31,388 nucleotides of DNA from a virus: positions 1 to 31,388 of IMG/VR virus record IMGVR_UViG_3300037847_002635; one strand, given 5' to 3'. The notes under the pieces were generated by a model that was given only the letters and a program-made list of their open reading frames with translations, was not told the DNA's origin and searched no databases. Below are positions 1 through 8,280 of this stretch, piece by piece. A program made the translations under genes and the position numbers. Within the stretch, counting starts at the first letter, position 1; each line of letters opens with the position of its first letter.

Positions 1-128
1 AATGGTAGATGTTAAAAAAATACTTGCACATTTAAATGAAGTATTTGAAAAGAAAAATGACCTTATACCTACTTTTAGTTTACATGGTAAAGAGTATGGT
101 TTTATACCTTCATTAGATGAAATGACTT
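1..128. repeat. Left copy of the near-identical end repeat
   Basis: These bases reappear at 31261-31388. The first 77 positions are identical. The copies differ at window positions 78, 83, 94 and 110 (31338, 31343, 31354 and 31370 in the other copy). The repeat lies inside a coding frame that continues across the junction, so it marks the closing point of a circular or circularly permuted genome rather than a separate element. Three of the four differences change the amino acid, which suggests two strain variants joined in assembly. Confidence 0.9.
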
Positions 129-493
129 TAGGGGAGTACATTGATTTAGATGAAACTATGACTGACTGGGAAAAGATGCACAAAGCTATGGGGGTTTTAT
201 ATAGACCAGTTATTTACAAAAAAGGTAGCAGGTATAAGATAGAAGAATATACAGGTGCAGAAAATAATGAGAAGTTTAAAGATATGCCATTAAACATAGT
301 TATGGGTGCATTAGTTTTTTTTTGGAATTTAAACAACGAATTACTACAAACTACCCTGAACTATTTGAAGAAGGAAACGAGGGAAACGAACATGGAAGCA
401 CACAGAATTTTGCAAGAAAGTGGGGGTGGTATTCAAGCATCTATGGACTTACTAAAGGGGATGTTTCCAAATATGACAGTATCACTAAATTAA
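2..493 (+). CDS. Tail assembly chaperone, 3' part of a gene split by the window ends
   Basis: This frame is the continuation of the frame that starts at ATG 31094; the ATG at position 2 is codon 57 of a 219-residue protein. The sequence is soluble, helical and lacks membrane segments. Its tail-gene position and the overlapping -1 frame (322-579) match the G/GT tail chaperone arrangement of siphoviruses, in which a short and a frameshift-extended form bind the tape measure during tail assembly. The terminal part after residue 107 of the window frame (VFFWNLNNELL and following) lies in a region read in two frames. The function is inferred from architecture; the short form could instead be a neck protein. 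Confidence 0.6.
   Translation: MVDVKKILAHLNEVFEKKNDLIPTFSLHGKEYGFIPSLDEMTLGEYIDLDETMTDWEKMHKAMGVLYRPVIYKKGSRYKIEEYTGAENNEKFKDMPLNIVMGALVFFWNLNNELLQTTLNYLKKETRETNMEAHRILQESGGGIQASMDLLKGMFPNMTVSLN
316..334 (+). other. Candidate -1 ribosomal frameshift site
   Basis: A run of nine T (315-323) contains the heptamer T TTT TTT (316-322) exactly in the X XXY YYZ phase of the upstream frame. Six bases later the heptamer T TTA AAC (328-334) is also in that phase. Slipping back by one base at either site enters the frame that ends at 579. That frame has no ATG of its own before its conserved part, so translation has to enter it by slippage or from TTG 322. Confidence 0.65.
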
Positions 494-579
494 ATGTACA
501 CCAATGTTTAATGTTTTTGGCATTTGAAAAAGAAAAAGTACAATTAGAAAGACAGCAAATAAAAAGTAAACAAAGATGA
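322..579 (+). CDS. -1 frame extension of the tail assembly chaperone (T-like part)
   Basis: This is an 85-residue frame, shifted -1 relative to the chaperone frame and overlapping it by 172 nt. Its C-terminal half (WGWYSSIYGL, then TKLNVHQCLMFLAFEKEK) resembles conserved proteins of Bacteroidetes phages as far as I can recall. It has no ATG near its start. Fused through the T run it would give a product of about 248 residues including the 56 residues encoded at 31094-31261. The overlap region uses codons rare in this genome (ACG in one frame; GGA, TCC and ATC in the other), as expected where two frames are both constrained. Its stop overlaps the next start (576) by 4 nt. Confidence 0.6.
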   Translation: MEFKQRITTNYPELFEEGNEGNEHGSTQNFARKWGWYSSIYGLTKGDVSKYDSITKLNVHQCLMFLAFEKEKVQLERQQIKSKQR

Positions 580-1031
580 CAAAGTTTTACGATGTACTGG
601 AAAAAATAAAAACAAAGCTGATAGCAGAACCATTTTGTAATACAGTAAGCTATGGTAGTTTAGATGATATAGATTTAAACAAACAAAGTATATTCCCTTT
701 ATCACATATAATAGTAAATAACTGTAACGTAGCCACAAACACATTAACATTTAATATTAGTGTACTTGCAATGGATATTGTAGATGAAAGTAAAAAAGAA
801 ACTACAGATATATTTGTAGGTAACGATAATGAACAAGATGTATTAAATACCCAATTATCTATACTTAATAGATTAATGGCATTATTACAAAGGGGTGATC
901 TATATACAGAAGGTTATCAAGTAGAAGGTCAGGTAGGGTGTGAACCATTTGTGGACAGGTTTGAAAACAAACTTGCAGGATGGGTAGCTACATTTGATTT
1001 AATTGTACAAAACGATATGACAACATGCTAA
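576..1031 (+). CDS. Putative tail terminator or completion protein
   Basis: A 151-residue soluble protein. The ATG overlaps the stop of the chaperone extension, and its end overlaps the next gene by 7 nt, so the genes are translationally coupled. The block FPLSHIIVNNCNV, followed by LAMDIVDESKKE and a NDNEQDVLNTQLSILNRL segment, is of a type I recognise from flavobacterial phage structural clusters, where it remains uncharacterised. Size and place between the chaperone and a gp10-like protein fit a tail terminator. The specific role is inferred from position. Confidence 0.5.
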   Translation: MTKFYDVLEKIKTKLIAEPFCNTVSYGSLDDIDLNKQSIFPLSHIIVNNCNVATNTLTFNISVLAMDIVDESKKETTDIFVGNDNEQDVLNTQLSILNRLMALLQRGDLYTEGYQVEGQVGCEPFVDRFENKLAGWVATFDLIVQNDMTTC

Positions 1032-1570
1032 CAAAAGGGAAAAAAGCAAGAACAGCTTTAGATAAATTTAGAAGGTTTGTAGTACAAGAAAGTAAAAACA
1101 ATCTTAAAAAACAAAACAAAAACGTAACAAGTAACTTACTTAATAGTATAAGTTCTAAATTAAAAGAAAGTGAAAATAGTTTTAGTTTAGAATTCTTTAT
1201 GGAAGAATATGGATATTACCAAGACAGGGGTGTAAAAGGAAAAACAAGCACATACCCTGAAATAGCAAAATTTGGTACACTTGCAAAATTTGGTAGTGGT
1301 AAAGGTAAAAAAGGTGGTCTTACTGAAGGTATAAAAAATTGGGTAAAAAGAAAAAGATTTCAATTTCAAGATAAAAAAACAAAAAGATTTTTAAGTTATA
1401 ATTCTACAGCATTTCTTATAACAAGGTCAATATGGAACAAAGGGTTAAAACCAAGTTTGTTTTTTACCAAACCTTTTGAAAAGGCATTTAAGCAACTACC
1501 TGAAAAGTTAGTAAATGCTTATGCACTTGAACTTGAAGATTTTATTAAATTTAGTTTAAGCAAAAAATGA
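1025..1570 (+). CDS. HK97 gp10-like head-tail joining / tail completion protein
   Basis: A 181-residue, very basic protein. The N-terminal helix is rich in Lys and Arg (residues 1-40). A middle block EYGYYQDRGVKGK is followed by a Gly/Lys-rich loop and then IKNWVKRKRFQF. The pattern 'YY-x-x-x-G-x-x-x' plus a flexible glycine loop and an amphipathic C-terminal helix is typical of gp10-like neck and tail-completion proteins. It overlaps the upstream gene by 7 nt and the downstream gene by 4 nt. Assignment rests on this pattern and on context. Confidence 0.5.
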   Translation: MLTKGKKARTALDKFRRFVVQESKNNLKKQNKNVTSNLLNSISSKLKESENSFSLEFFMEEYGYYQDRGVKGKTSTYPEIAKFGTLAKFGSGKGKKGGLTEGIKNWVKRKRFQFQDKKTKRFLSYNSTAFLITRSIWNKGLKPSLFFTKPFEKAFKQLPEKLVNAYALELEDFIKFSLSKK

Positions 1571-3186
1571 GTACAAAAATAAATTCAAGAAGCCCATTTT
1601 ACATAACAGCTACTGAACCTACAGTATCAGAAGGTGCATTTAGTTGTAATACAGCAGGACTTGCAAACTTTAGTGTAGAAAGTAATGGTACTATTATAAA
1701 CCCAACAATACTTAAAGGCACAATTATAGCACAAGATCATATAGAGTTTTCACCATTGGGTGCAAGTGATTCAGCAACCCCAAGAACTGTAAACTACACA
1801 ATAAAAATACCTGATAACTTTACAAATACTACAGATGGCACAATAATATGCCCACAAACATTTACACAGTTACCCCCAACTACTTGTGTAGCATCAACTA
1901 ATAATAACATGGCAGTATTTACTACAGGTTCACCTATTGGCAACCTTACAAACGTATCTACAGGTAGTACAGTTTCACTTGGTAGTTTCTTTTCAAATGG
2001 TACAAGTGCAACTATTACAAGCTATGAGGTTTTAAATTATCAAGGTGTAGCAATAGATGCAGTTCTTACAGGTACAGTACCAAACCAAACACTTACTTTT
2101 TCTACTTCATCATCTTGTGTAAGTGGTACATTCAAAGTAAGGGCAAGAAATAGTGTAGATGCCTGTATAACAGATAGTAATGATTTTACAGTAGCTTCAG
2201 CATGTACAAAATCTTTACATTGTACAACACAAGATGCTACTACAGATGCAATAGCTTTAACAGGTGGTGCAGTAAGTTCTACAGGGGTAGTATCAATTCC
2301 TATTTATAGTGTGGGTGATTTAACAAGAGTAAACATAAAAACTATAGCAGGGGTATCGAACACTACAGATATAACAAGTGATGTAAGTGCAGGTAATGCA
2401 GTATCAGCTTTAAATAACACTACAGGTTCAAATAGGGAAATAGTATTAACATTTAGGTTTGAAGTACCATCAGGTTATAGTAATGCAGGTGCTTTTTTAG
2501 ATTGTGATGATACATTTGACCAACCTGCAACAACCACACCTGAACTTGTTTGTACAGATGATATTATAAGCTATCATGGTTTTAGAATTACTACAAATGG
2601 TGGAATAGAAAAAGGTAGAGTAGATGTAAATGGGGTAACTGCTGCACTTATAAGAACTACTACAGACCAAAGTGATGGTTTAGGTGGATTCAAAAGTTCT
2701 TTTGATACTGTAACTACAGCCCAACCAAGAACAATAAAAATATCTTTTATAGTACCAAGTGGTTTTAGTAATACTGGGCAAATATTAAATGCAAGTAATG
2801 GAGGGTGTGATGTTTCAGGATTTACCCAACCCCCAATAAGTAACCCTTGTGATATTACACACCCAAACTTTCTTTTGTCTGTAGATTCTTTTAATGCGAA
2901 AAATGGTTTTTGTGATAGGGCTGAACCTTATCCAATAAACAATTCAGTAACTATAAACAGTTCAGATACTTCAGAAAGTAGTATAGTAGAAGGTAATATT
3001 GTATGTCATAATGGAAGCACACTAAATGGTGGTAATGAATATTTTGCTGTATCAGCCACAGGTGGTAGGGCAGGTAAAACTACTGGTACATTTATAGTAA
3101 TTAGAATAGATGAAAATGGTGTAATAACTGACATTGATAGAAAAATAAATTGTGGTAGTGATATAGGATTTGATAATGTAATATAG
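1567..3186 (+). CDS. Large repetitive tail structural protein with Ig-like beta repeats
   Basis: A 539-residue beta-rich protein with no enzymatic motif. At least three homologous units are visible, each ending in a strand pair of the form R-x-I/V-x-x-x-F/I-x-V/I-P-S/D-G/N-F/Y-S/T-N followed by a Cys-containing loop and F-x-Q-P. They lie at about residues 78-100, 290-325 and 390-425. Regularly spaced cysteines accompany each unit. Ser, Thr and Asn are very frequent. This fits an exposed tail or fibre component. CpG is almost absent (three in the whole gene). The ATG overlaps the previous stop by 4 nt. Confidence 0.55.
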   Translation: MSTKINSRSPFYITATEPTVSEGAFSCNTAGLANFSVESNGTIINPTILKGTIIAQDHIEFSPLGASDSATPRTVNYTIKIPDNFTNTTDGTIICPQTFTQLPPTTCVASTNNNMAVFTTGSPIGNLTNVSTGSTVSLGSFFSNGTSATITSYEVLNYQGVAIDAVLTGTVPNQTLTFSTSSSCVSGTFKVRARNSVDACITDSNDFTVASACTKSLHCTTQDATTDAIALTGGAVSSTGVVSIPIYSVGDLTRVNIKTIAGVSNTTDITSDVSAGNAVSALNNTTGSNREIVLTFRFEVPSGYSNAGAFLDCDDTFDQPATTTPELVCTDDIISYHGFRITTNGGIEKGRVDVNGVTAALIRTTTDQSDGLGGFKSSFDTVTTAQPRTIKISFIVPSGFSNTGQILNASNGGCDVSGFTQPPISNPCDITHPNFLLSVDSFNAKNGFCDRAEPYPINNSVTINSSDTSESSIVEGNIVCHNGSTLNGGNEYFAVSATGGRAGKTTGTFIVIRIDENGVITDIDRKINCGSDIGFDNVI

Positions 3187-3187
3187 T

Positions 3188-4177
3188 ATGGCTTTAAAAA
3201 GTGCAAGATTAGAAATTTATATATATAGTGGTACAGCAGGTAGCTATACTTCAAGCGATCTAAAATATACTTTAGATAAAGATAGGATTACAAGCCAAAG
3301 TAATATAATTTTTGAAATAGGTAATTTAGTAAGGGATTATATTACCCATGATTTTAATAACGATTATGCAAGTGTTACTAAATGGGTTACTGTAGTTAAA
3401 AGATTATTTGATTCTACTACAAGTTTAGAATTTACAAGTGGTTCACCAGTAACTACTAACTTTTTAGCGTTAGATGGGTTTGGTACTTTTGAAGATGAAA
3501 TAAACCCCCAACTATCTACCAATGCTTTAATATCAGCAGACAATATATATTTACCTGAAAATACAGCAGGTAAGTTACCAATATTTGCAGAAGGTGTAGG
3601 TAAGGTTGTAATAGATAGTAGCACAACACAAATAACAGATAGTGGTAATACTAACCAAAAAATACAATACATAACCATACCTGCTAACACAAGCACAATA
3701 CAAGTATTTGATACAGATGATTCAACTGTAAGAAAAACAATTACAGTAAACAACGTATGTGAACCTAAATACACTTCTTATAAGGTAACATTTGTAAATA
3801 AGTTTGGTGCTTATGAAGATTTATATTTTTTCAAAAAAACTACAGAAACTTTTACAGTATCAGATGAAACACACAAAACAAATAATATAGATGTATCAAC
3901 TGTTACTTACCCAACTTACAAAGGACAACAGCAAAGGTATAACGTAAATGCTATTACAAACTTACAAATGAATACAGGGTTTATAAAAGAAGATGCAACT
4001 AAAACTATAGAAGAATTATTTTTAAGTGAAAATGTATATATAAGGTTTGAAGGTAAAACATTACCTATAATACCAAGAAGTAAATCATTTTTACACAAAA
4101 CAAGTTTGAATGATAAACTAATAAATTATACAGTAGATTTTGAATTTGCATTTAATCTTATAAACAATGTTAGGTAA
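3188..4177 (+). CDS. Tail structural protein (distal-tail or tip component, uncertain)
   Basis: A 329-residue protein with a beta-rich N-terminal half and a conserved-looking block around residues 195-225 (CEPKYTSYKVTFVNKFGAYE, then a Phe/Tyr-rich strand). I recognise this block from flavobacterial phage tail clusters without a known function. It starts two bases after the previous stop and overlaps the next start by 1 nt, so it belongs to the same operon. Order between the repetitive tail protein and the 737-residue tail protein suggests a tail tip location. No enzymatic motif is visible. Confidence 0.5.
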   Translation: MALKSARLEIYIYSGTAGSYTSSDLKYTLDKDRITSQSNIIFEIGNLVRDYITHDFNNDYASVTKWVTVVKRLFDSTTSLEFTSGSPVTTNFLALDGFGTFEDEINPQLSTNALISADNIYLPENTAGKLPIFAEGVGKVVIDSSTTQITDSGNTNQKIQYITIPANTSTIQVFDTDDSTVRKTITVNNVCEPKYTSYKVTFVNKFGAYEDLYFFKKTTETFTVSDETHKTNNIDVSTVTYPTYKGQQQRYNVNAITNLQMNTGFIKEDATKTIEELFLSENVYIRFEGKTLPIIPRSKSFLHKTSLNDKLINYTVDFEFAFNLINNVR

Positions 4178-6390
4178 TGGTTCAACTGCAATTATTTATA
4201 GAGGGAGAACAAGTAGAATTACATGATAATGAAAGTGTAACACTTACACAGTCATTACAAGATATTTTGGATATACAAAAAGTATTTACAGAATTTACAA
4301 GAACTTTTAATGTACCTGCTTCTAAAAATAATAACAAAATATTTAAACACTTTTACAACCCTGATTTATTAGCAATTAATTTTAGCCCAAAGGATAAAAA
4401 GAAAGCAGAATTATTTTTAAACTACAAGCCATTTAAAAAAGGTTTTGTTAAGTACGAAAGTGTACAAATGACAAATAACGAACCTGAAAACTACAGATTA
4501 ACTTTTTTTGGTGAAGGTATAAGTATAAAAGATTTATTTAAAGATGATAAACTACAAGATATTACAGAACTAAACAAGTTTTTAACTTATTCAGGTAGTG
4601 AAGTAATAGCACAAATGCAAGATGGCAGGGATTATAATATAAATGGTGAAGATGTTACAGATGCACTTATATACCCCCTAATAACACATACAGATAGATT
4701 AATATATAATAGTGGTGATGATACAGCAGGTACTAAAAACTTATATGTGGGTAGTAATTCACATGGTTTACTATTTGACCAATTAAAACCTGCATTTAGA
4801 GTACATGGTATTATACTGGCAATACAAAAACATTATAATATAACTTTCAGTAATGATTTTTTTGTAAATACAAATCCTGCTTACTTTAACTTGTACTTAT
4901 GGATGCATAAACAAAAGGGTACTATATTAAATGAAGATAATGCACCTACAGCTTCTTTACATAGTGGTGCTTGGACTGGTATAACTTCTACTTATGATAC
5001 TTTTGATCCTATAAGGGCTTTGAGTTTAAAAGGTAATCCTACACTTGGAGTACCCACAGGTTTTTATGCACAAGGCAACCAATATAAAAACAATAAATTC
5101 TATACAGGTAATAGGTTTATGCAACTTGAAGTAAGTGTAGATGTTGGTGTAGAATACACTATTGAAATACAACAAACATTAGGTGGTAACAGTTCAGTAT
5201 TCCATGAAAGTACACAAACCAGTACAGGTACAGATAAAGTAATAAAATTATCAGACCAAAAGAAGTTAGAAAAAGGTTTTGCATATAGTGTAAGAATAAG
5301 GTGTTCTTTAGGTAAAACATTTACTGTAACCATGAGTATATTTGAAAGCACAAAAACCAATGGTAACTTTGCGAGTGCAACAAACACATTTGATACTACA
5401 GTAACAAAAAATATATTCTTAAAAGATAATATGCCTGATATTAAGGTAATAGATTTTTTAACTGCACTATTTAAGATGTTTAATTTAACTTCTTTCTTTT
5501 CAGATAACACAATAAAAGTACAACCCCTACAGGATTTTTATGCAGCAAGTACAGTAGTACATGATATAACAGAACATTTAGATTTAGAAACTTCAGAAGT
5601 TACCCTACCCATACCATACGATAATATTAGTTTTAATTATGCAGGTAACGAAACATTTTTTACAGCTTTTCATAACCAATATACAGGTATTAAATGGGGG
5701 CATTTAAGCACTTCTATATTAGAAGAAGTTACAAACAAAGAATATAAAATTACACTACCATTTGAACACATGAAGTTCGAAAGGTTAAGAAATGTAACAG
5801 GTAATGCAAACACAGATATACAATGGGGTTGGAGTGTAAACACAGAACAAGAAAGCATACTTACAAAACCCACACTATTTTATGCACATAAAATTACAAG
5901 TGGTACTGCTATAGGAGTTTTAGAAAGTGTAGGGGGTTCAGTAACAAGTGTAAACAATTATTATATACCTTCTAATTTATCTGATCCTACAAGTGATACA
6001 CAAAGCATACATTGGGGTGCAGAACAAAATGAGTACACAAATGCAAGTGCAGATAAAAGTTTATTTGCTACTTACTATAGGGATTACATTACAGAAATAT
6101 TTGATGATAGTAGAAGAATATTTAAGTTCAAAGCATACTTACCAATAAGTATTTTACTGAATTTACAACTAAACGATAGAATAATTATTTTCAATACGTT
6201 ATACAAGATTAACAAGATTGTAACAAATTTTGAAACAGGTTTAAGTAACCTTGAACTGCTAAATGAAATTAGTGATTTTGATGTACCAATAGATAATGTT
6301 ATAAATGATGCAATAAAAACTATAGATAATACTGCACTAACAGCAGATAGTACAATAGTAACAGCAGATAATACAATATTTAGATTATGA
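4177..6390 (+). CDS. Large tail protein, putative tail tip/hub component
   Basis: A 737-residue protein. The N-terminal region (about 1-120) contains VFTEFTRTFNVPASKNN followed by a FKKGFVKY strand, a segment typical of large tail proteins in Bacteroidetes phages. The middle is Ser/Thr/Gly-rich beta material. Near residue 655 PISILLNLQLNDRIIIF begins a conserved-looking C-terminal domain. The last 25 residues are low-complexity with alternating IDNTALTAD-like units. No hydrolase motif is apparent. It is the largest protein of the tail operon and stands before the tape measure gene, which supports a tip or hub role by inference only. Confidence 0.5.
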   Translation: MVQLQLFIEGEQVELHDNESVTLTQSLQDILDIQKVFTEFTRTFNVPASKNNNKIFKHFYNPDLLAINFSPKDKKKAELFLNYKPFKKGFVKYESVQMTNNEPENYRLTFFGEGISIKDLFKDDKLQDITELNKFLTYSGSEVIAQMQDGRDYNINGEDVTDALIYPLITHTDRLIYNSGDDTAGTKNLYVGSNSHGLLFDQLKPAFRVHGIILAIQKHYNITFSNDFFVNTNPAYFNLYLWMHKQKGTILNEDNAPTASLHSGAWTGITSTYDTFDPIRALSLKGNPTLGVPTGFYAQGNQYKNNKFYTGNRFMQLEVSVDVGVEYTIEIQQTLGGNSSVFHESTQTSTGTDKVIKLSDQKKLEKGFAYSVRIRCSLGKTFTVTMSIFESTKTNGNFASATNTFDTTVTKNIFLKDNMPDIKVIDFLTALFKMFNLTSFFSDNTIKVQPLQDFYAASTVVHDITEHLDLETSEVTLPIPYDNISFNYAGNETFFTAFHNQYTGIKWGHLSTSILEEVTNKEYKITLPFEHMKFERLRNVTGNANTDIQWGWSVNTEQESILTKPTLFYAHKITSGTAIGVLESVGGSVTSVNNYYIPSNLSDPTSDTQSIHWGAEQNEYTNASADKSLFATYYRDYITEIFDDSRRIFKFKAYLPISILLNLQLNDRIIIFNTLYKINKIVTNFETGLSNLELLNEISDFDVPIDNVINDAIKTIDNTALTADSTIVTADNTIFRL

Positions 6391-6542
6391 TAGAACACAT
6401 ATTAGATATGTTAGAAATAGCAAAACAAGAAAAGAAGATAGGTAAGTACACTTATATAGCACTTGGTAAGCATAATTTACCTACAAGTTTTGTAGAAGGT
6501 TATAAACAAGTAAAATTAAATATATGGCACAAAAAGCAATAA
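6387..6542 (+). CDS. Small hypothetical protein (51 aa) between tail protein and tape measure
   Basis: ATG 6387 overlaps the stop TGA of the upstream gene (ATGA) and the frame runs 51 codons, overlapping the tape measure start by 19 nt. The protein is basic and helical (MLEIAKQEKKIGKYTYIALG). Start/stop overlap of this kind recurs throughout the genome and supports real translation. It may couple translation into the tape measure gene. I recognise no family. Confidence 0.5.
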   Translation: MIEHILDMLEIAKQEKKIGKYTYIALGKHNLPTSFVEGYKQVKLNIWHKKQ

Positions 6543-8251
6543 TACAGGTAGACATACAAGAAGGTGCAGCGAAGAAAGACCTAAAAGATTTAAAAGAAGG
6601 TATTGATAAGGTCAATAAAGCACAAGTAAACCAAACTAAAGCTACAAAAGAAGCAAGTAAAGAAATGGTTAGTTATGGTGGTGCAGTAGATGGGGTTACT
6701 GGTGGTGCTGTTACAAAGTTTAGAGCATTAGCAGGTGGTATAAAAGCTGCAACTGCTTCTACAAAAGCATTTAGGATTGCCTTGATAGCAACAGGTATAG
6801 GTGCATTTGTTGTTGCTATAGGTACACTTGTTGCCAACCTACAAAATAGTGAAGCAGGATTTAACAGGGTACAAAAACTTCTAAAACAAGTAGGTGTAGT
6901 TGCAGGTAATGTTACTGATATATTCTTTTCATTAGGTACTTCTTTATTTGGTTTAGTTACTGGTGATTTTGAATTGATGACTAAAAGTTTTGATGAAGCT
7001 ACAGATAGAATAAAAAACTTTGGTGAAGAAACTAAAAGGGAAATAAAAATACAGGGTGATCTTGCAGACCAACAAGCTGAACTTACCAAAATAGAAAGAC
7101 AACTAACTGTAGATAGAGCAGAAGCAAATAGAAAAAGAGCAGAGTTATTAGAAAAATCAGCAGATAGAGAAAACTTTACTGCAAAACAAAGAATTAAATT
7201 TTTAGAAGAAGCAGGTAAAATAGATGAAGAAATTACAAATGCTGAAATAAAAGCTGCTGAAATAAGATTAAATTTAAAGGTAGAAGAAAACAAATTAAGT
7301 GAAAGTTCTAAAGAAGATTTAGATGAAGAAGCAAGATTAAAAGCAGAACTTACAAATCTTGAAACAGCAAGGTTAAGAAAACAAAGAGCAGTTACTGCAC
7401 AAATAACTACAGCATTACGAGAAGAACAAGCTGAAAGAAAAGCTATAAGAACCAAAGAGGAAGCAGAACAAAAAGCTGAAGATGCAAAACTACAGGCAAA
7501 GATAGAAAAAGAAAAAGCAGATGAACTTACAAGGTTAGAAGCAATAGATAAAATACAAAAAGAATTTAAACTTAAAAAAGAAGATGAAGAAGCTATACTT
7601 GAAAGTGAAAAGTTAGAATTAGAACAAGCAAGGAAATTACAAGAACTTACAGATTTAGAAGCTACAGAAGAACAAAAAGCAAGTATAATTAGTTTCTTTG
7701 GTGCTAAAATACAAAAGGCAAAAGATGATGAAGCTAAACAAGAAAAAGCAAGGGAAGAATTACTTACTAAACAAAAGTTAGCTCTAACTTCAAATACACT
7801 TGGTCAGGTATCACAGTTATTAGGTGAAAATACAGCAGCAGGTAAAGCAGCAGCAGTAGCACAAGCTATTATAAATTCTTATTTAGGTTTTACAGAAGTG
7901 TTAGCCAATAAAACAACTATACCTGAACCTTTTGGTAGTATACAAAAAGTAGTTAGTGCAGCATCTATACTTGCAAGTGGTATAAAAACTGTAAGGCAAA
8001 TCACAAGTGTTAAAACACCTAATACTGGTGGTGGTGGTATAAGTGTAGGTAGTGCAAGGGGATCAACAGCAGCCCCAACACCTGCAACACCCCCTGCATT
8101 TAATGTAGTAGGTGCATCAGATACTAACCAACTTGCAGAAGCAATAAGTGGTAGGGAACAAAAACCTGTAAAAGCATTTGTGGTTAGTAGTGATGTAAGT
8201 AATGCACAAAGTTTAGATAGGAATATAATTGAAACTGCAAGTATTGGGTAA
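6524..8251 (+). CDS. Tail tape measure protein
   Basis: A 575-residue protein dominated by long coiled coil (about residues 1-50 and 170-430; rich in Glu, Lys, Ala, Arg). A hydrophobic segment is present at about 85-108 (IALIATGIGAFVVAIGTLVA), with a second weaker one near 125-150. The C-terminal part is Gly/Ser/Pro-rich. This combination is characteristic of tape measure proteins, which fill the tail tube and set its length. At roughly 1.5 angstrom per residue it would correspond to a tail of about 85 nm. It overlaps the 51-aa gene upstream. Its stop overlaps the first box of a late promoter candidate at 8250. Confidence 0.85.
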   Translation: MAQKAIIQVDIQEGAAKKDLKDLKEGIDKVNKAQVNQTKATKEASKEMVSYGGAVDGVTGGAVTKFRALAGGIKAATASTKAFRIALIATGIGAFVVAIGTLVANLQNSEAGFNRVQKLLKQVGVVAGNVTDIFFSLGTSLFGLVTGDFELMTKSFDEATDRIKNFGEETKREIKIQGDLADQQAELTKIERQLTVDRAEANRKRAELLEKSADRENFTAKQRIKFLEEAGKIDEEITNAEIKAAEIRLNLKVEENKLSESSKEDLDEEARLKAELTNLETARLRKQRAVTAQITTALREEQAERKAIRTKEEAEQKAEDAKLQAKIEKEKADELTRLEAIDKIQKEFKLKKEDEEAILESEKLELEQARKLQELTDLEATEEQKASIISFFGAKIQKAKDDEAKQEKAREELLTKQKLALTSNTLGQVSQLLGENTAAGKAAAVAQAIINSYLGFTEVLANKTTIPEPFGSIQKVVSAASILASGIKTVRQITSVKTPNTGGGGISVGSARGSTAAPTPATPPAFNVVGASDTNQLAEAISGREQKPVKAFVVSSDVSNAQSLDRNIIETASIG

Positions 8252-8280
8252 CAAAACAAATAAATAATTATTGTTATAAT
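8250..8280 (+). promoter_or_regulatory. Late promoter-like element, copy upstream of the prohead protease gene
   Basis: AACAAA begins at 8250, TTATTG at 8268, and ATG follows at 8281, with TTATAAT between TTATTG and ATG. The 18-nt and 31-nt distances are the same as in the copies at 9789, 13359 and 16273. If TTATTG acts as a -10 box, transcription would start at or close to the ATG. Confidence 0.6.

Noticed and set aside
6673-7455. Long antisense open frame opposite the tape measure gene (260 codons)
   Set aside because: It mirrors the codon bias of the + strand gene, has low-complexity Ser/Ala/Leu content and no neighbours on that strand. Other minus-strand frames were rejected for the same reason.
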